From Halichondria panicea (Eukaryota > Porifera > Demospongiae > Suberitida > Halichondriidae), in contig NC_087383.1 in the NCBI RefSeq assembly GCF_963675165.1, positions 6,781,139-6,845,138 of the forward strand: 64,000 nt of DNA. The letters are read 5' to 3'. Below the pieces are notes generated by a model. It was not told the origin of the DNA. It saw only the letters and a list, made by a program, of their open reading frames with translations, and did not search any database. The position numbers and the translations under genes were made by a program. Positions 34,390 through 47,100 of the stretch are shown here, in pieces; within the stretch, counting starts at the first letter, position 1; each line of letters starts with the position of its first letter.

Positions 34390-35007
34390 ATGTACCTACA
34401 AATGACAATGAGTAATCTCAGTCTCCAATTAGTGGACTCTTAGGTGGTGAGGAGTGAGTGGGTGTATTATAGAGGATGTGACTGTATTGACCACAATCTT
34501 AGGAGCTAGCCTTCACTTGCTAGCTATACCCACATCTAGACACCAGAGGAACCTGCAACTAATTAACCATCACTCATTTAGGTCACTCATTAGTTTCTGA
34601 GGTTGTCATCTAAATAAGTAATACAGTCATCTTTGCTTCTATAGCTAGTAAGCACGAGTTATACTATTATACAGTATAAACAATACATGTAGTGTTAGGG
34701 GTACATTATGGTCACAGTCATTATTGGACAATAGAGTGTCTGGATTCATAGATATAAGGAGTACTGTATTCATTGTGGCCTCTGAGATAAGGTCACCTCA
34801 ATGTACACAGCCATTCCAAATGTTCACCACTTAGTAAACCATAGATAAGGAATTGGAAACGGAAGTCCCTCAAAATAATGTTCACCACTTAGTAAACAAT
34901 AGATTATAGAGTTAGAGAACGTGATGAGTTACCACCAAATGTTCACCACTTAGTAAACCACAGATAAAACGGAAGTCCCTCAAAATAATTTTCACCACTT
35001 AGTAAAC
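34390..35007. repeat. Non-coding, with tandem 'ttcaccacttagtaaac' repeats
   Basis: Four spaced copies of 'ttcaccacttagtaaac' between about 34822 and 35008, alternating with 'ggaagtccctcaaaataat' and 'agattatagagttagagaa'. Period is about 50-60 bp. The stretch before 34820 has no recognised content. Confidence 0.7.
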
Positions 35008-35471
35008 CATAGATTATAGAGTTAGAGAAGTTACATTGAATCTGCAATGGATCCTCGAAACTATTCGCGTTACTTATGAACGAGGCTGTTAAGCAATTTT
35101 TTGCCGGGTAACTCCATTAAAATAAAAAAGTTGTGTTTACTCGAGATATCATCTGTTTATAACACGCCTAGTCCGTCAGCCACATGTAGTACTTATAATG
35201 ACTGACAACGTACACCCAGTAAAAAAGATAAATTAGCTAGTAAAGTCATAAGTTAGTTCCCAAGGCTGTTTTAGAGCGTGCTAGTTATATAACTACTACA
35301 ATAGGTATAGACCTTGAAATAAGTAAGTTGCACGGACTAAGCAGCTATTTGTAGTTTATTATGCACTGTGTATAGAAATAGGTATTGTTGTGGCTTCATT
35401 AAACCACAGCGTAGCGCGGATGATACTCGAGGGTACCTTCGTTTCCAACCCCTTTAACCCCTCAATCTATG
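35008..35471. mobile_element. CATAGATT-ended MITE, copy 1
   Basis: Aligns over its whole length with the reverse complement of 61885-62401, including 'tgaacgaggct', 'gccgggtaactcc' and 'acacgcctagtcc'. The left end is weak; the right end reads 'ctcaatctatgg'. No coding. Confidence 0.6.
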
Positions 35472-36000
35472 GTGTAACACAACAACTCATGATCAGAGTG
35501 TTCCAGGGTTCAATGAACTATTTGTTGTGTGGGTTCTAATGAATAAGAATGGTATGCAGAAACATTAATTTTCTTACAGAGCAATTCTAATGCACCTATC
35601 AATGTGTCGCCCCACTACCCTCCTAGGGAGGGGTCAGGCTAACATGGAGGATTTGACCATAACTATACCCCAGGTCAAATTCCCCACATGCATGGGGGAG
35701 GATTCTTTGTTCAAATACCCTAATTCCCCAGTCACCACCAGTCACAGCCTCAAGCAGTTGTACAGTCTTTACTACGCAAGGCCAGGTCAAATCATATCAG
35801 TATGGGGTCAACATTTCAAGTCAAATTCCCCCGTATGTCCCGGGGGGAGCACATTAGGTGCATAATTGCAATCTATTATTATAGTGTGTGATTGAAGCTG
35901 TACATGTATACTGATGTATCTTTGTCAACCCTGAATACATACACAGACAGGCCACCAGATATTATATTATGTACACCTTGTAGCTGTACAAGCTCACCTT

Positions 36001-36063
36001 GTTGCGATTGTCCTGATCGACCTTCCTGACCTGCCCTGGCCTGGGGCGGCCAGGGACTCTAGT
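36001..36063 (-). CDS. Possible small exon, unidentified
   Basis: The minus strand shows 'cttgcag' then about 60 coding-like bases, with one frame ATRVPGRPRPGQVRKVDQDN, then a GTGAGC donor. It is a basic, proline-rich linker-like peptide. It may be part of the same minus-strand gene as 37076-37172 or 34043-34335. The evidence is only the splice sites and lower AT content. Confidence 0.3.
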
Positions 36064-36499
36064 AGCTGCAAGATAAGTGTATAGCCCTGATCCGCAGAGT
36101 TACTTCAGCTCAATCACAGTCTAGTCTAGCTAGTATCTATTTTGTCAGCTCAAAAAGTATTTTGTCAAAGAGCTGACACCTGTACTGTACCCAGAAGCTT
36201 TGTTTACTTGAGTTTACAAGATACGCCCTTTTTTTAGCTTGATCTGATAATGTTATTTTTTTTATTAATGATCTTTACCTACACACCCAATATTTGCATA
36301 AAATGCATGAATATATAGCAGTAAATTTGTTGAGGTGGTCTCACCAAGAGAGTGTTATACATATTTACGGTATAATATAGTGACCAAAATAGTCACCATT
36401 AGTCATCATGATTATAATTATCAAGAAATGCAATGAACAAACATGCATGAAAGAAATGGAAATAATGGTTGTGATATATACGTAGGTCACTAGTAAGCT

Positions 36500-36620
36500 A
36501 ATAAATTAAAGTTAGTACACTCTTGATCGAAGTCAAGCAGATTGTGTTCTTGTGTGTACATCTCATACAGTTGAAGGTGTAGCTTCACCAGGAGGACACT
36601 AGTCTGCCTTGTGCCTGTGG
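36500..36620 (-). CDS. Possible exon, unidentified
   Basis: After an acceptor (cccacag near 36620) the minus strand stays open with TSVLLVKLHLQLYEMYTQEH then NLLDFDQE. Its position between the kinase-like and ankyrin exons suggests the same transcript, but the donor is weak (GTGTAC). Confidence 0.25.
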
Positions 36621-37075
36621 GTGTGGTATGTGTGGGTGGTGTGGGTGTGGGTGTGTGGGTGTGATTAGGATTTTAGCTGTATATAATAGTACAATGTGGG
36701 TATAGCTACGTATACTAAAATCAATCATTGATTCCTCCATCAAAAGGCACACACATTCTTTAGCATGAAATTAGACGATTACCGTACGTATAATTATAGT
36801 GGGAAATGATTGTTGAAATGTAACTAGCTAAAAAAAAAGGTCAACTGTTACTTCAATACCCTATAGCTGTTAGTATGTAAAATTGCCAGCTATGGACCCC
36901 AACTAGTACCTGCATGAATGCAGGGGGGATATCCCCCCTGTATGACACTCTCTATATCCTTGCTCTTTCTTCAAAAAAATATAAAATTTAGGCCCAAAAG
37001 CAATAAACATACTCATGACCTCTGACCTCAGTATTTCAGATGACAGAGGTCATGCCCATGTAACTATGTACTGAC

Positions 37076-37172
37076 CTCTTAATGATGCCATGACCCGGCA
37101 GTCTCAGGTCATTGTGAACAATCCCCTGACAGTGCAGGTAACAGAGAGCCTGCTGCAGTGACTGTGAGTCCG
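37076..37172 (-). CDS. Protein-kinase-like exon with altered HRD motif
   Basis: The minus-strand frame reads SLQQALCYLHCQGIVHNDLR then LPGHGIIK, resembling the kinase subdomain VIa-VIb pattern (aL.YLH..GIVHrDLr..NIL). The Arg of HRD is Asn (HND) and the downstream Asn expected to bind metal is not evident, so it would be a pseudokinase or a decayed copy. Donor GTCAGT at 37075. Other kinase subdomains (DFG, APE, VAIK) were not found nearby. Frames reading the surrounding TGTGTGG repeats are artefacts. Confidence 0.5.
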
Positions 37173-37179
37173 TGCTGTG

Positions 37180-38640
37180 AGGTGTGTGGGGGTGTGTGTG
37201 GAGTGGGTGGGGTGAAGTGTGTTGGTTGTGTGGAGTGGGTGTATTGTGTGGGGTGTGTGGGTGTAGTGTGTGGGGTGTGTGGAGGGGACACATGCATGCA
37301 CACATGAAGCTAAGAGGTCAGCAGGTCCACTGCTCACACCAACAAACACATTGCAGCCACCACACACACTATCACCTACACCAGGGAATACTATATAATT
37401 ATATACAGTGGAGCATCAGAACCAAATTCTTGATTAACTGATTAACCGATGACTTAAATTTGCGTAATTATGGGTTGCTGCTATGATGCAATATTGGGGC
37501 AGCTGCATATTACACTACTATTAGCATAGCTGTGGTAAGCCAGAATCTTCCAAGTCTCCACAACCTCATAAGGATTCACTGGAAGGTCACCTGAAGCCAT
37601 AGGGACACGGATCACTACAGGTTAGCTATCAAAAATGTGCTTGTATTTTTAAGTGAAAATTGCATTCAATATTAAAATTCAAAGTGAAGATACAACACAA
37701 CAAACACAATAAAAATTAATTCTACAGGACAACAATGACTAAGAGGCTTTCGTATACTAGAGAGGAGGTACTGCAGGATCTCCTGGATAGTAGTGACCAT
37801 GATTCTGAGTCAACAAGCTATCATTGGGAACTGTACAAAGAAGTGCCTCTTATGCACACACACAGAGAAAGCTAAAAGCCAAACAGAGTAACAGGTGCAT
37901 AGTGATTAGGATCAAATTGACCTAATTTCATAAGGGACATTTCATAAAGGAATTGTAGCCTTGGGAGTGCCTAAACATTAGCATTGGGAACAGATAATAA
38001 CACTACAAAAAGTGTCTGTTATGCACACACAGAAAGCCAAACAGAATTTAAATTGCAACAGGGAACAAAATAAATAATTTGTGGCCTCTGGGAATTCTAA
38101 ATACATTATCACTGGGAATACATTGGGAACAAAAAAGCATAAAGAATTGGAGGGTGCCTACTACAGACATTACATTGCAAGTAAAAACAATTATCTCACA
38201 GAAGCCTAAAACTACAACCACAATTGAAGTGACCTTTGGCATGCCTAAAACATGACCCTACAAAAAGGTTATAGTTGCACCATAACAACACACAACCAAT
38301 GTCCTATGCCAGTGGCACAACACATGACAATAATAGAGAGAATCTGTACAGACTTTCCCCAGGTTATCAACAATCATTGAGAATAATACAAAAGCATGGA
38401 TTGCAGGCCTAATACATTGGCATTGGGAACAGACAATGTAAAAATAATTATCTCACAGAAGCCAAAAAGTACAACCACAATTGAAGTGACCTTTGGAATG
38501 CCTAAAACATGACAATTATAACTTTACACAAGTAAGAGGTAATAATGAGTTGCACACCATTATAATAACACAATGTCCTATAGGCCAGTGGCACAACACA
38601 GTACAGACAAGTTATAATTGGTTACTACACAACAATTGTA
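37180..38640. other. Non-coding, with GTGTGG-rich tract and imperfect repeats
   Basis: 37183-37285 is a simple 'gtgtggngtg' tract. About 37960-38250 and 38400-38600 share blocks such as 'caattgaagtgacctttgg' and 'aatgcctaaaacatgac', an imperfect tandem repeat. No gene. Confidence 0.45.
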
Positions 38641-38646
38641 AATTTG

Positions 38647-38649
<3 letters not shown>

Positions 38650-38687
<38 letters not shown>
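38650..38687 (+). repeat. (CA)n microsatellite
   Basis: Pure CA run of about 38 bp. Confidence 0.9.
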
Positions 38688-38692
<5 letters not shown>

Positions 38693-38991
38693 TTGAAAAT
38701 TCCGTTGGAGTCCAGGAGATCCTGATCCGCGGTGGGCGGTACTATGTATGAAATCATAACCGCGGCTATTCGGTTAAAGCCCTCATACACACAACAAGTT
38801 ATTAGTTTTAAGAGTGACAGACTTTTAATGCTAAAATTAATTTTCAAAATCCTGTATGACACCCTGGATAGATATACTGTGAGACTTTTTATACAAATTC
38901 ATGACTTGAAAAAAGTTGTTCTAGGAAGCAGTGTACTGATGATTGTGTGTCACCATAGCAACAGATAGGGTTATATAGTGACAGTGCTCAC

Positions 38992-39112
38992 CAAGGAGAC
39001 AGGTTTGACAGACGTTATTGAGTTGGGCACATGATTGGCAGACCTCTGTTCTCTTGTAGCGCATCTTAGCACCAGGACACCATCGGAACACAGTGTAGGG
39101 CCTGGCACAGAT
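38992..39112 (-). CDS. RBM22/Slt11-like zinc-finger exon (isolated)
   Basis: The minus strand reads [20 protein letters not shown] then [20 protein letters not shown]. This is the Cys-rich N-terminal region of the splicing factor RBM22 (yeast Cwc2/Ecm2 relatives), which contacts U6 snRNA in the active spliceosome. The acceptor (cctcag) and a GTGAGC donor are kept and no stop interrupts it. I could not find the neighbouring exons (first exon, CCCH finger, RRM) on either side, and a MITE end lies where the next exon should be. It is probably a duplicated fragment rather than the functional gene. Confidence 0.7.
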
Positions 39113-39442
39113 CTGAGGGGACACTCTGGGTAACAATGACCTCATTACAATGACACTTTATTATAATATTTCGGGCACTTTTACAAAATTTTTAGCTGAG
39201 AGGGGGAAGCGTTTAATTCAGGGGGTCAGGGGTCAGGGGTCGTTCCCCAGAACAATTATATGATTATCTGAGGTGTTTTTCCATGATAAATTTACGTAAC
39301 GATAATACACAAGGGATCTAGTACACTTATTTTAATTCTTGTACATCATGACATCATTAATCGGGGGAATCCCCTCCCCTCTCTATGAAACCCTGCCCAA
39401 TAGTTACACCTAACAAAGTCAATTCTCATCAGAGTACATCTA

Positions 39443-39668
<226 letters not shown>

Positions 39669-39704
<36 letters not shown>

Positions 39705-39770
39705 GGTCGGGTGTGTGTGTATGTGTGTAGGAGGGCCGGGTGTGTGTGTGTGTGTGTGTGTACGGCCGGG
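39669..39770 (+). repeat. (GT)n microsatellite with GGGCCGGGTG breaks
   Basis: GT dinucleotide runs separated by 'acgagggtcggg' and 'aggagggccggg'. Confidence 0.9.
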
Positions 39771-39837
39771 TGTGCTGTGTACGATCTTACAGAACTGGAA
39801 TATCTACAAATAACATGCCCAAAGGTAGGGAGATTAG

Positions 39838-40065
39838 ATCCTACCTACCGTATAAGCTCTATTTAAGGCGCCACATAAAAATATTTACGCTGGTATAGGT
39901 GGTTGTATTCAGAGGTGGAAAATTACTTTTGAGGCTGGATGGTGTGTCTTTAGAGGGCGGCCTTCTAATTGGAGATAAAAAAAACAGCTTTTCCAACCTC
40001 TAATACGGCTACCTTTACCAGCATAAATATTTTATGTGGCGCCTTAAATAGAGCTGATACTGGTA
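39838..40065. mobile_element. MITE with 'gctctatttaaggcgccaca' inverted ends
   Basis: The left end 'gctctatttaaggcgccaca' is inverted near 40036-40055. The interior is MITE-like and also occurs, diverged, in intron 1 of the HECT gene (about 44770-44880). Confidence 0.7.
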
Positions 40066-40112
40066 GGGTTTGACAAGTGCATTCAGTATGTACTACTGAG
40101 ACAATTGTTTAC

Positions 40113-40257
40113 CTCTCCACTGTTGTATGAAGTCCACACGACGACCTTTAAACCTCTTAGTATTTGCGACAACCACATTGCCCGAGCCTTTGTCCTCCAG
40201 CCAGTTGTCATCACTTCTAAGGCGTTTCTTCATTTTTAGCTTGTTTAGTCTGGGCAT
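40113..40257 (-). CDS. Possible first coding exon, basic protein, unidentified
   Basis: ATG at 40257 on the minus strand opens MPRLNKLKMKKRLRSDDNWL, then EDKGSGNVVVANTKRFKGRR and VDFIQQWRG, ending at a clean GTAAAC donor. The lysine/arginine-rich start could be a nuclear or nucleolar signal. The following exon should lie below 40110 but was not found; MITEs and the RPS6 fragment lie there. I do not recognise the family. Confidence 0.45.
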
Positions 40258-41850
40258 TTGAAATGCTGAGCTGGGTTCTGCTCCATAGTGTGTTCCTCAG
40301 TACGGCTAGACCAACACCACCTCACTCTTGCCCCGCTATACTCTACCCTCACTGGGTCTTCACCAGTTTCTTCCCCAGTCGAACCGCAATGGTTTCAGCG
40401 CATCCTATGTGGAGTTTTATTTTCTCATGAATATATTAATGAGCTATTCGCAATTGCTTGCGCAAAAGTAGCATTTTTTTATAACTCTCTTCCCTTTGCA
40501 GTTTGTTTCCTGCTTCCTGCACCAATCTATTACACATGGCAGGAACTAAATATAGCCACAAAGCCGCCATGTGGCTTTGCTTAGAAACTTCAACACTAAC
40601 AAATTTATACAAATTTACATGCCACAGCAAACTGAACTGACAAATTGTTGCAAAAGTATGAGATGAATTTGAACATGTTCAGTGCTATCTTATAGGATTG
40701 ATGAACATCTATACGTAATTGTTTAACTTTTTCGTGTCGATCCATTGAGAGTCGAGAAATGTATCGTTGAAAATGCTGTATAAAAAACCACAAAATAGTA
40801 CTAGTTGGAGAGATGTGAGCACACAATAAGCCACATTATTTTTGTGTATTACATCCAACAGATGTCCTCCTCAATACATTCCAAGCATCGTCCAAATCAG
40901 TCGTACTTGTATTCTGTGTGGTACGAAAAATATGCTAATATTACAGGTCAAAAATTTTTTTAATCAGGAATTGCCTGAACAGACCACTGTATATGCTTAC
41001 CCCACTGTAGAGAAGCTCAGCTAACCTACCCAGCTTATTTAGTATACCTAGCAAGTGGAATAAACCTGTAATGTTACTCATAAATTATTCCTGAACATCC
41101 AACATTAACAAGCAACAGGTTAATTAATCTCACCGTTATTTGCCACATAATACCGAGTTTTTAAGCATTTCTAAATGTTAGCAGCAGTGGGATACAGCCA
41201 TTATTACTGTGGCTGTGGACCAGGGTGTACTTCTGGTCCATTTGCAGAGAGATTGCTGAAACGAAAGAGCCGGAAATTGAATTGGACTCAGACAGCGAAG
41301 ACCAGTGACAGTGACAAGGAGAATATAGAGACAAAAGTCATCACTGGCCTGGAGTAAAAGACGAATTGATAGATATGCAAACATGACTGAACATTTAACC
41401 ATAGATAATGTTTTAACTAAGTCTTTGTATTGTTTACACACTATTTATGATATATTCACATGTAGTGCCATCTACAAAAGTCAACTGACAAATTGTTGCA
41501 AAGAGAATACACTTACAAAACTCTGCATACACTTAGCTTAATAACATTGGAACAGACTAGAAGTTGTGTCCCACCCGTAACAGACTAGCAACTCCATGTA
41601 AAAGCCCAAAATCATGTTACATTACTCAACAAAACTTGCTTCAACTTGAAGTATACGCCTAATTTCAAACATATACTACAAAACCAACTTCTGAGCTTTG
41701 AACAGCTTCTAACAGTGGTCTGGGTCTATGCTACACAGCTCTAACTACAGGCAGCTACTCACACAATGGCACCAGCTATTTGCTTCCGGACACGCCCACT
41801 TCCTGGAAAATAAACTTCTCGCATTTATTCCAGTTGCTGTTCGACTGTCC
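40258..41850. other. Intergenic, nothing identified
   Basis: No splice-supported coding run and no repeat matching elsewhere in the window was recognised, apart from short AT-rich tracts. Frames of 60-98 codons here have no domain features. Confidence 0.35.
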
Positions 41851-43408
41851 CGTGTTCCATCAGAGATACAAAAGAAAGGGGATTGGAAACGAAATTTTTA
41901 CGAAATTTTTGCGTGAAGCATTCCGCGTTATAGGGCGTGGCTAAAACTACAAAGGATTATATTTACAGTCAGCATGCTCATTACCAGTCTTGACTGCTCT
42001 ACAATGTGCTGTACATAGAAACAGTGAAATTGATCATTTTTAATGTTGATTTTTCTAAAAAGTAAAGAGAATTTAGCTCTAAAAAGTCGACTAAGCCATG
42101 CAGCCACTATTACTAGACAAATAAATGCTATGCAAGAAGAAATAGCCTTTACTATGAAATCGTAGGAGGGACGGCCCGTGGCGTGTCTAAAAGTATACTA
42201 AAGCAGTTTGAAGGACTATACTGCAAACGTTTATGAACAGTACAGCTTATCTATAGCATGAAGCCATTCTATGTAGCACTTAGATACATAATAACCAAGT
42301 CAAGCAATGTCCTTTGCTGTTTTGACTTCACAGGAGGGACAGAGAAAAGTTGACATAGAGTAATTCAAGCTAAACTCAAAAAAATTGGAAACAGAGTAAA
42401 GACAACGGACTTAGAGCTTGTCAGTGGTATAAGCTTACTTCTCTCAAGTATCTCCCAGGCCCTGAGTGATCTCTAGTGGATAGGAGAGCTAGAAACCAGG
42501 GATATAAAACTTTTCCATGTAATTATTTGCGAGCGCAATAATTACACGGAGTGCTTCACCGGATGTCAGTCCTTTTACATAGGGCGTGGGCGGTCGTTTC
42601 CAATCCCCTTTCTTTTGTATCTCTGGTTCCATCATAGATTGAAAAGGAAGGGGATTGGAAACGAAAATTTTTGCGTGAAACACTCCGCGTTATAGGGCGT
42701 GGCTAAAACTACAAAGGGATTATTTTATAGTCAGCATGCTCATTACCTGTCTTTGCTGCCATACAATGTGCTGTACATAGAAATTGTGAAATTGATCACT
42801 TTTAATGTTGAATATTCTAAAAAGTAAAGAGAATATAGCTCTAAAAGATCGACTAAGCAACGCAACCACTATCACTAAACAAATAAATGCTATAAAAGAA
42901 GGAATAGCCCTTACTATGAAGTCGTGAGAGGTCAAGGCCCGTGGTGTGTCTAAAAGTATACTAAAGCAGTTTGAAGGACTATACTGCAAACGTTTATGAA
43001 CAGTAAAGCTTATCTATGGCATGAAACCATTCTATATAGCACTTAGATACATAATAACCAAGTCAAGCGATGTCTTTTGCTGTTTAGGCTTCGCAGCAGG
43101 GAAAGAGAAAAGTTGACATGGAGTAATTCAAGCTATACTCAACAAAAACTAAAAACAGAGTAAAGACAGCGGACTTAGAGAAGTTAGAGCTTGTCAGTGG
43201 TGTAAACTTACTTCTCTAGAGTAACCTCCCAGCCTCTGAGTGATCGCTAGTGGATAGGAGAGCTAGAAACAGTTGAAATACAACCAGAGTACGGTCAAAA
43301 CAAAAATAATCGCGAGCGCGAAATCAAACGCGGAGTGTTTCAACCATTTACACAGGGAGGCCTGGTCGTTTCCAATCCCCTTCCTTTTCAATCTATGGTT
43401 CCATCAAT
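41851..43408. mobile_element. Two adjacent related MITEs (GGGGATTGGAAACG ends)
   Basis: Element 1 (about 41851-42633) and element 2 (about 42634-43408) each have inverted ends containing 'ggggattggaaacg' and 'cgtttccaatcccc', separated by about 700 bp. They share interior blocks such as 'gcgttatagggcgtggctaa', 'atgtgctgtacatagaaa' and 'cactttagtatactt' (inverted). They abut each other, so one inserted at the end of the other or they duplicated in tandem. No coding. Confidence 0.7.
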
Positions 43409-43488
43409 GTCCCTGATGGCAGACTCCTCGCGACACTTAGCCTCGAGACCACGCCGATTGAAATCGGCAATCATAGTCCAATCATAGA

Positions 43489-44092
43489 TACAGGGATTTG
43501 AGGAGTTTTTGCAACTGTAATGTCGAGAGCGGAAGTATCTGTCACGTGAACCTTGGTAACAAGATTGAATTTTGGCTCATTCCAAACCAATTTTTCTCCA
43601 ATAGAGCCTATTCATTTTTGTTAAACTCGGAAAACATCGACTTACATCAGAAAGCTAAGAGCCTTTGGTAAAGGCTTTGCACCACAGCAGGTTGTCAGCT
43701 GAAGCTATCCTTGAGATTCTAATCGTTTTGTGAGCTACTACTTGCCCCAGCCTGCCTGTAAGCTGTTGAAACTCAAAGTGTATCACTAGTCTCAGTAAAA
43801 TCTCTCTTAGGCTAGCTCCAGCTGGATACATATGGAGCGCCAAAGTGGACAAAAATATCGACAATTGATAGGCCAAGATCGTGAGTACATAAATCGATCC
43901 AAAAGTGGGCGCGGTCATACATTTTTGATGATCGAAAAATATCGACAATGGATAGGCCAAGATCGTTAGTACATAATCGATCCAAAAGTGGGCGCGGTCA
44001 TACATATTTGATGATCGAAAAATATCGACGATGGATAGGCCAAGATCGTTAGTACATAATAATCGATCCAAAAGTGGGCGCGGCCATACATT
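43489..44092 (+). repeat. Left terminal inverted repeat with 83-bp subterminal units
   Basis: The first 50 bp are nearly identical to the inverted right end, including 'gtaatgtcgagagcggaagt'. Further in come the motif 'gcctttgcaccacag' and then three 83-84-bp tandem units (from about 43857, 43941 and 44024). Subterminal repeats of this kind commonly serve as transposase binding sites. The HECT gene starts 79 bp after the last unit, so the repeat may also act as its promoter. Confidence 0.85.
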
Positions 44093-44170
44093 TTTGCTGC
44101 GGTGGCGCTGGGGTGATTATTACTGGCGCATGCGTGTTAGCAAATGACCACGTGTTGTGTAGCAAGTAAT

Positions 44171-47100
44171 ATGGAGGACAAGGTCAAGCAGGCTATTAAG
44201 CTTCTCGCATCTATTGCTGAGAGCTCGGCTGAGAGCTCGGCTGAGAGCACTACACCCAGTACATCCACTTCATTGTCAACGCCTTCACAGCATGGTAAGT
44301 GTTAAGTGCAGCTAGCTAGCTTGAGTTTATGGAGTTCTCTGTAGATCTTTTGTACTCTGTACTATACTAAGCTATAAGTACGTACGTGCTAACATGGTGC
44401 TAATTATAAGGCACATCTTTATTGAGCTAGAGTGATGTGTGATTGTGTGAAAATAAGTATCACATTAATACCATATAAGCATTTTTTAAAGCGCCCCTCT
44501 AAAGATGCGCCATGAAGCCTCCAAAGTAATTTTTGAAACTCCTAATGGAGCTCCACCACGTGTGAGTAATTATTTTTTGACGGTGCATTGGTAAATAGAG
44601 GTAAAATGAGCAAGCCAATCACAGAATTCTTCCTTCCACATTTGGGCCACACAGTGCCTCTTTAACGTGTGCAACGTACGCACAGGCCTGTTGGAAGAAC
44701 AAGAAAACTGCTGCAGGTGCCATGCACATGCACAGTCCATTTGCAAAGCTGTTTTTTTACCTCCAATTAGAAGGCGCTCTTCTAAAGACTCGAAACTAAT
44801 TTTCCAACCTCATAATAGAGCCACCTTTACCAGCGTAATTATTTTAATGTGGCGCCATAAAAAGAGCTTATACGGTATGGCCATTGGACAAATAAATTTT
44901 GGTATAATCAAGAGTAGAATAAATTGAGAGTGGTGCTATATAATTAGTGCATACACAATCTTACTAATAATGATCCATTAGGTGTGAGGCATGGTGCCAG
45001 TGGGTCATGCAGCAGAGCCGTAGAAGCCCTTCGTTCCGTTAGGGAACGACTCCAAGAAGGAACGTCTTCCAGGAAACGACTCCAAGGGGGAACATCCGAG
45101 CAGAAGGCAAACTTTGCCCCATATGAGAGAAAGAGTTCAACGAAACACAAGAGTTGGACTGTGAAGTTAGTCTGTCTCAGCAGTACAGAAGCAAAAAAAG
45201 TACCCTGCAGTGTGTATGACCGAAATGTGCTTGTCAGTGCTGGGTTAGGAGAAAAAAAGACAGTAATCCCAGACATAGAATGCTCTGCAAAGGACTTCAA
45301 CGAAATCATAATCTCATCATTCTCCAAGTTGAATGGGTGTGGAGGGTTCGAGCTGCTTCGATGTGTTCCAAATACTAAAGATCTGGAATTAATTTCACCA
45401 GTAATTGCAGCATCTCCCAAGGTACTAAAGAGCGTCATTGGCAATGGCCGGGTATTCATCCGACCCATTCAAAAAAGCTTAGATGTCAATCCTATAGCAG
45501 GAAACTCTAATGAGGTAAAATACAGAACATGCACCTTCAGCTAGTTGGCTACATGTATAATTATCTATCTCTAATAGCTAAAGGAGAAGTGTTTACACTG
45601 TGACATTAAAGTGCCAGTGGTTGACCTACGTGCTCACGTTAACATTTGCAAGTGGAAGAAGTCAAGGTACTTGCCATTAATCAATTATAATTATGTATAA
45701 TTATACTGTACAGTCTGAGCCGTGGACTCGAATCAGACAGTGATTCAGACGACTTTGAAGACCCTGTTCCACCAAGAAGGCCTCCTTTGAGGTTGATACT
45801 TTACAAAAATTAATGATGATTTAACAATGTCATTAATTGCTTTACAGCTTGAAACGAGAACTTCATTGGGATAGTGATGACACTTCCCCCCCACCGAAGA
45901 AGCCAACATCAGAGCCCCTTATTTCAATTTCTTCTGAGTCTGACAATGATGTAAGTGGGAAGTGTATACATTTACTAGATTTTTGATGATATCTTTTACT
46001 ACAGGTTGAACAAACCGAGCAAGAGATGATAGACCGTGCAATTTCTCTCTCTAAGAACAACAGGTAATTTACGCAAGTTGGTTGTAGTTGAGATTAAATG
46101 AATGCCCTATTCAGTTCTGAATCAATTGCAACAATAGCAGACCTTCTGAAGTCTCTCTCCAAGTATGTGACAGGTGAAGAAGTGACTGTAACTGTGAGAC
46201 GGGAAAATGTTCTCGACGATGCTTTACGCACCGTTAGGCGTGGTTCTTTTCCAATCGACCACACTATCATTGTAAGAAGGTACTTTACATTGGCCACTAT
46301 AATTGATTGCATGTGTTACTGTAATATAGGTGGAGTTTCTTGGGGAGGCAGGTGAAGATGGGGGTGGTTTAAAACGGGAGTTTTGGTGTCTCCTGTTTAA
46401 GCAAGTGAAGTCATCTTTGTTTGAGGGGGTTGGAGATCGCCTGGTGCCAAGGCATGATGTTGTTGCACTGCAGGTTCACTATTCTTATGTATAGATTTGC
46501 CTCCATTATAATTATGCTATTCTAGAACAAGAAATTTGAACATGTTGGCAATTTGATTGCTATGGGGTTACTCCAAGGCAGCAGTGGTGTTCCATTCATT
46601 GCACCTCCGATATACGAGTACTTATGTGGCGTGAGTGCAGAATCGGTGAATGTCAGTGTGGAGGATGTTCCGGCTTACGAAGTCAAAGAATATATCTCTC
46701 AGGTGAACACCTTATCATTATTAAAAAATAATGTATAACTGCATGATTTCTTTTTAAGATCGAGGCAGCTGAATGTAATGAAAGCCTTAGACAGACTTGT
46801 CAGAGTGATATCGACACTGCACTTGAAGCTGGGTACACCAAACCCATTGCTTCCATCACCATGTCAGAGAAACCTGGGCTTGTAAAAGCACTATTGCTCC
46901 ACTTCGTTGTGTACCGAAACAAAGCAGTTCTGGACCAGTTGCGAGCTGGGCTCAACATTCTAGGGATGAGGGAGGCCATGTCCAAGTACAGTGAGATTCT
47001 AAAACCATTCTTTGTTGAAGGAATGCAACCACCTCTTTCAGCAAGTAGGTTGGCATCCCTCTTAATTTGTTTGTTACCTCCATTTTATTTTGTTCAGATA

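Noticed and set aside
41175-41441. Overlapping frames of 60 and 87 codons on opposite strands
   Set aside because: No splice context, domain or repeat support; consistent with chance.
44944-45468. 174-codon open frame on the minus strand
   Set aside because: It is the mirror of HECT exon 2, whose frame is supported by in-phase splicing and family motifs.
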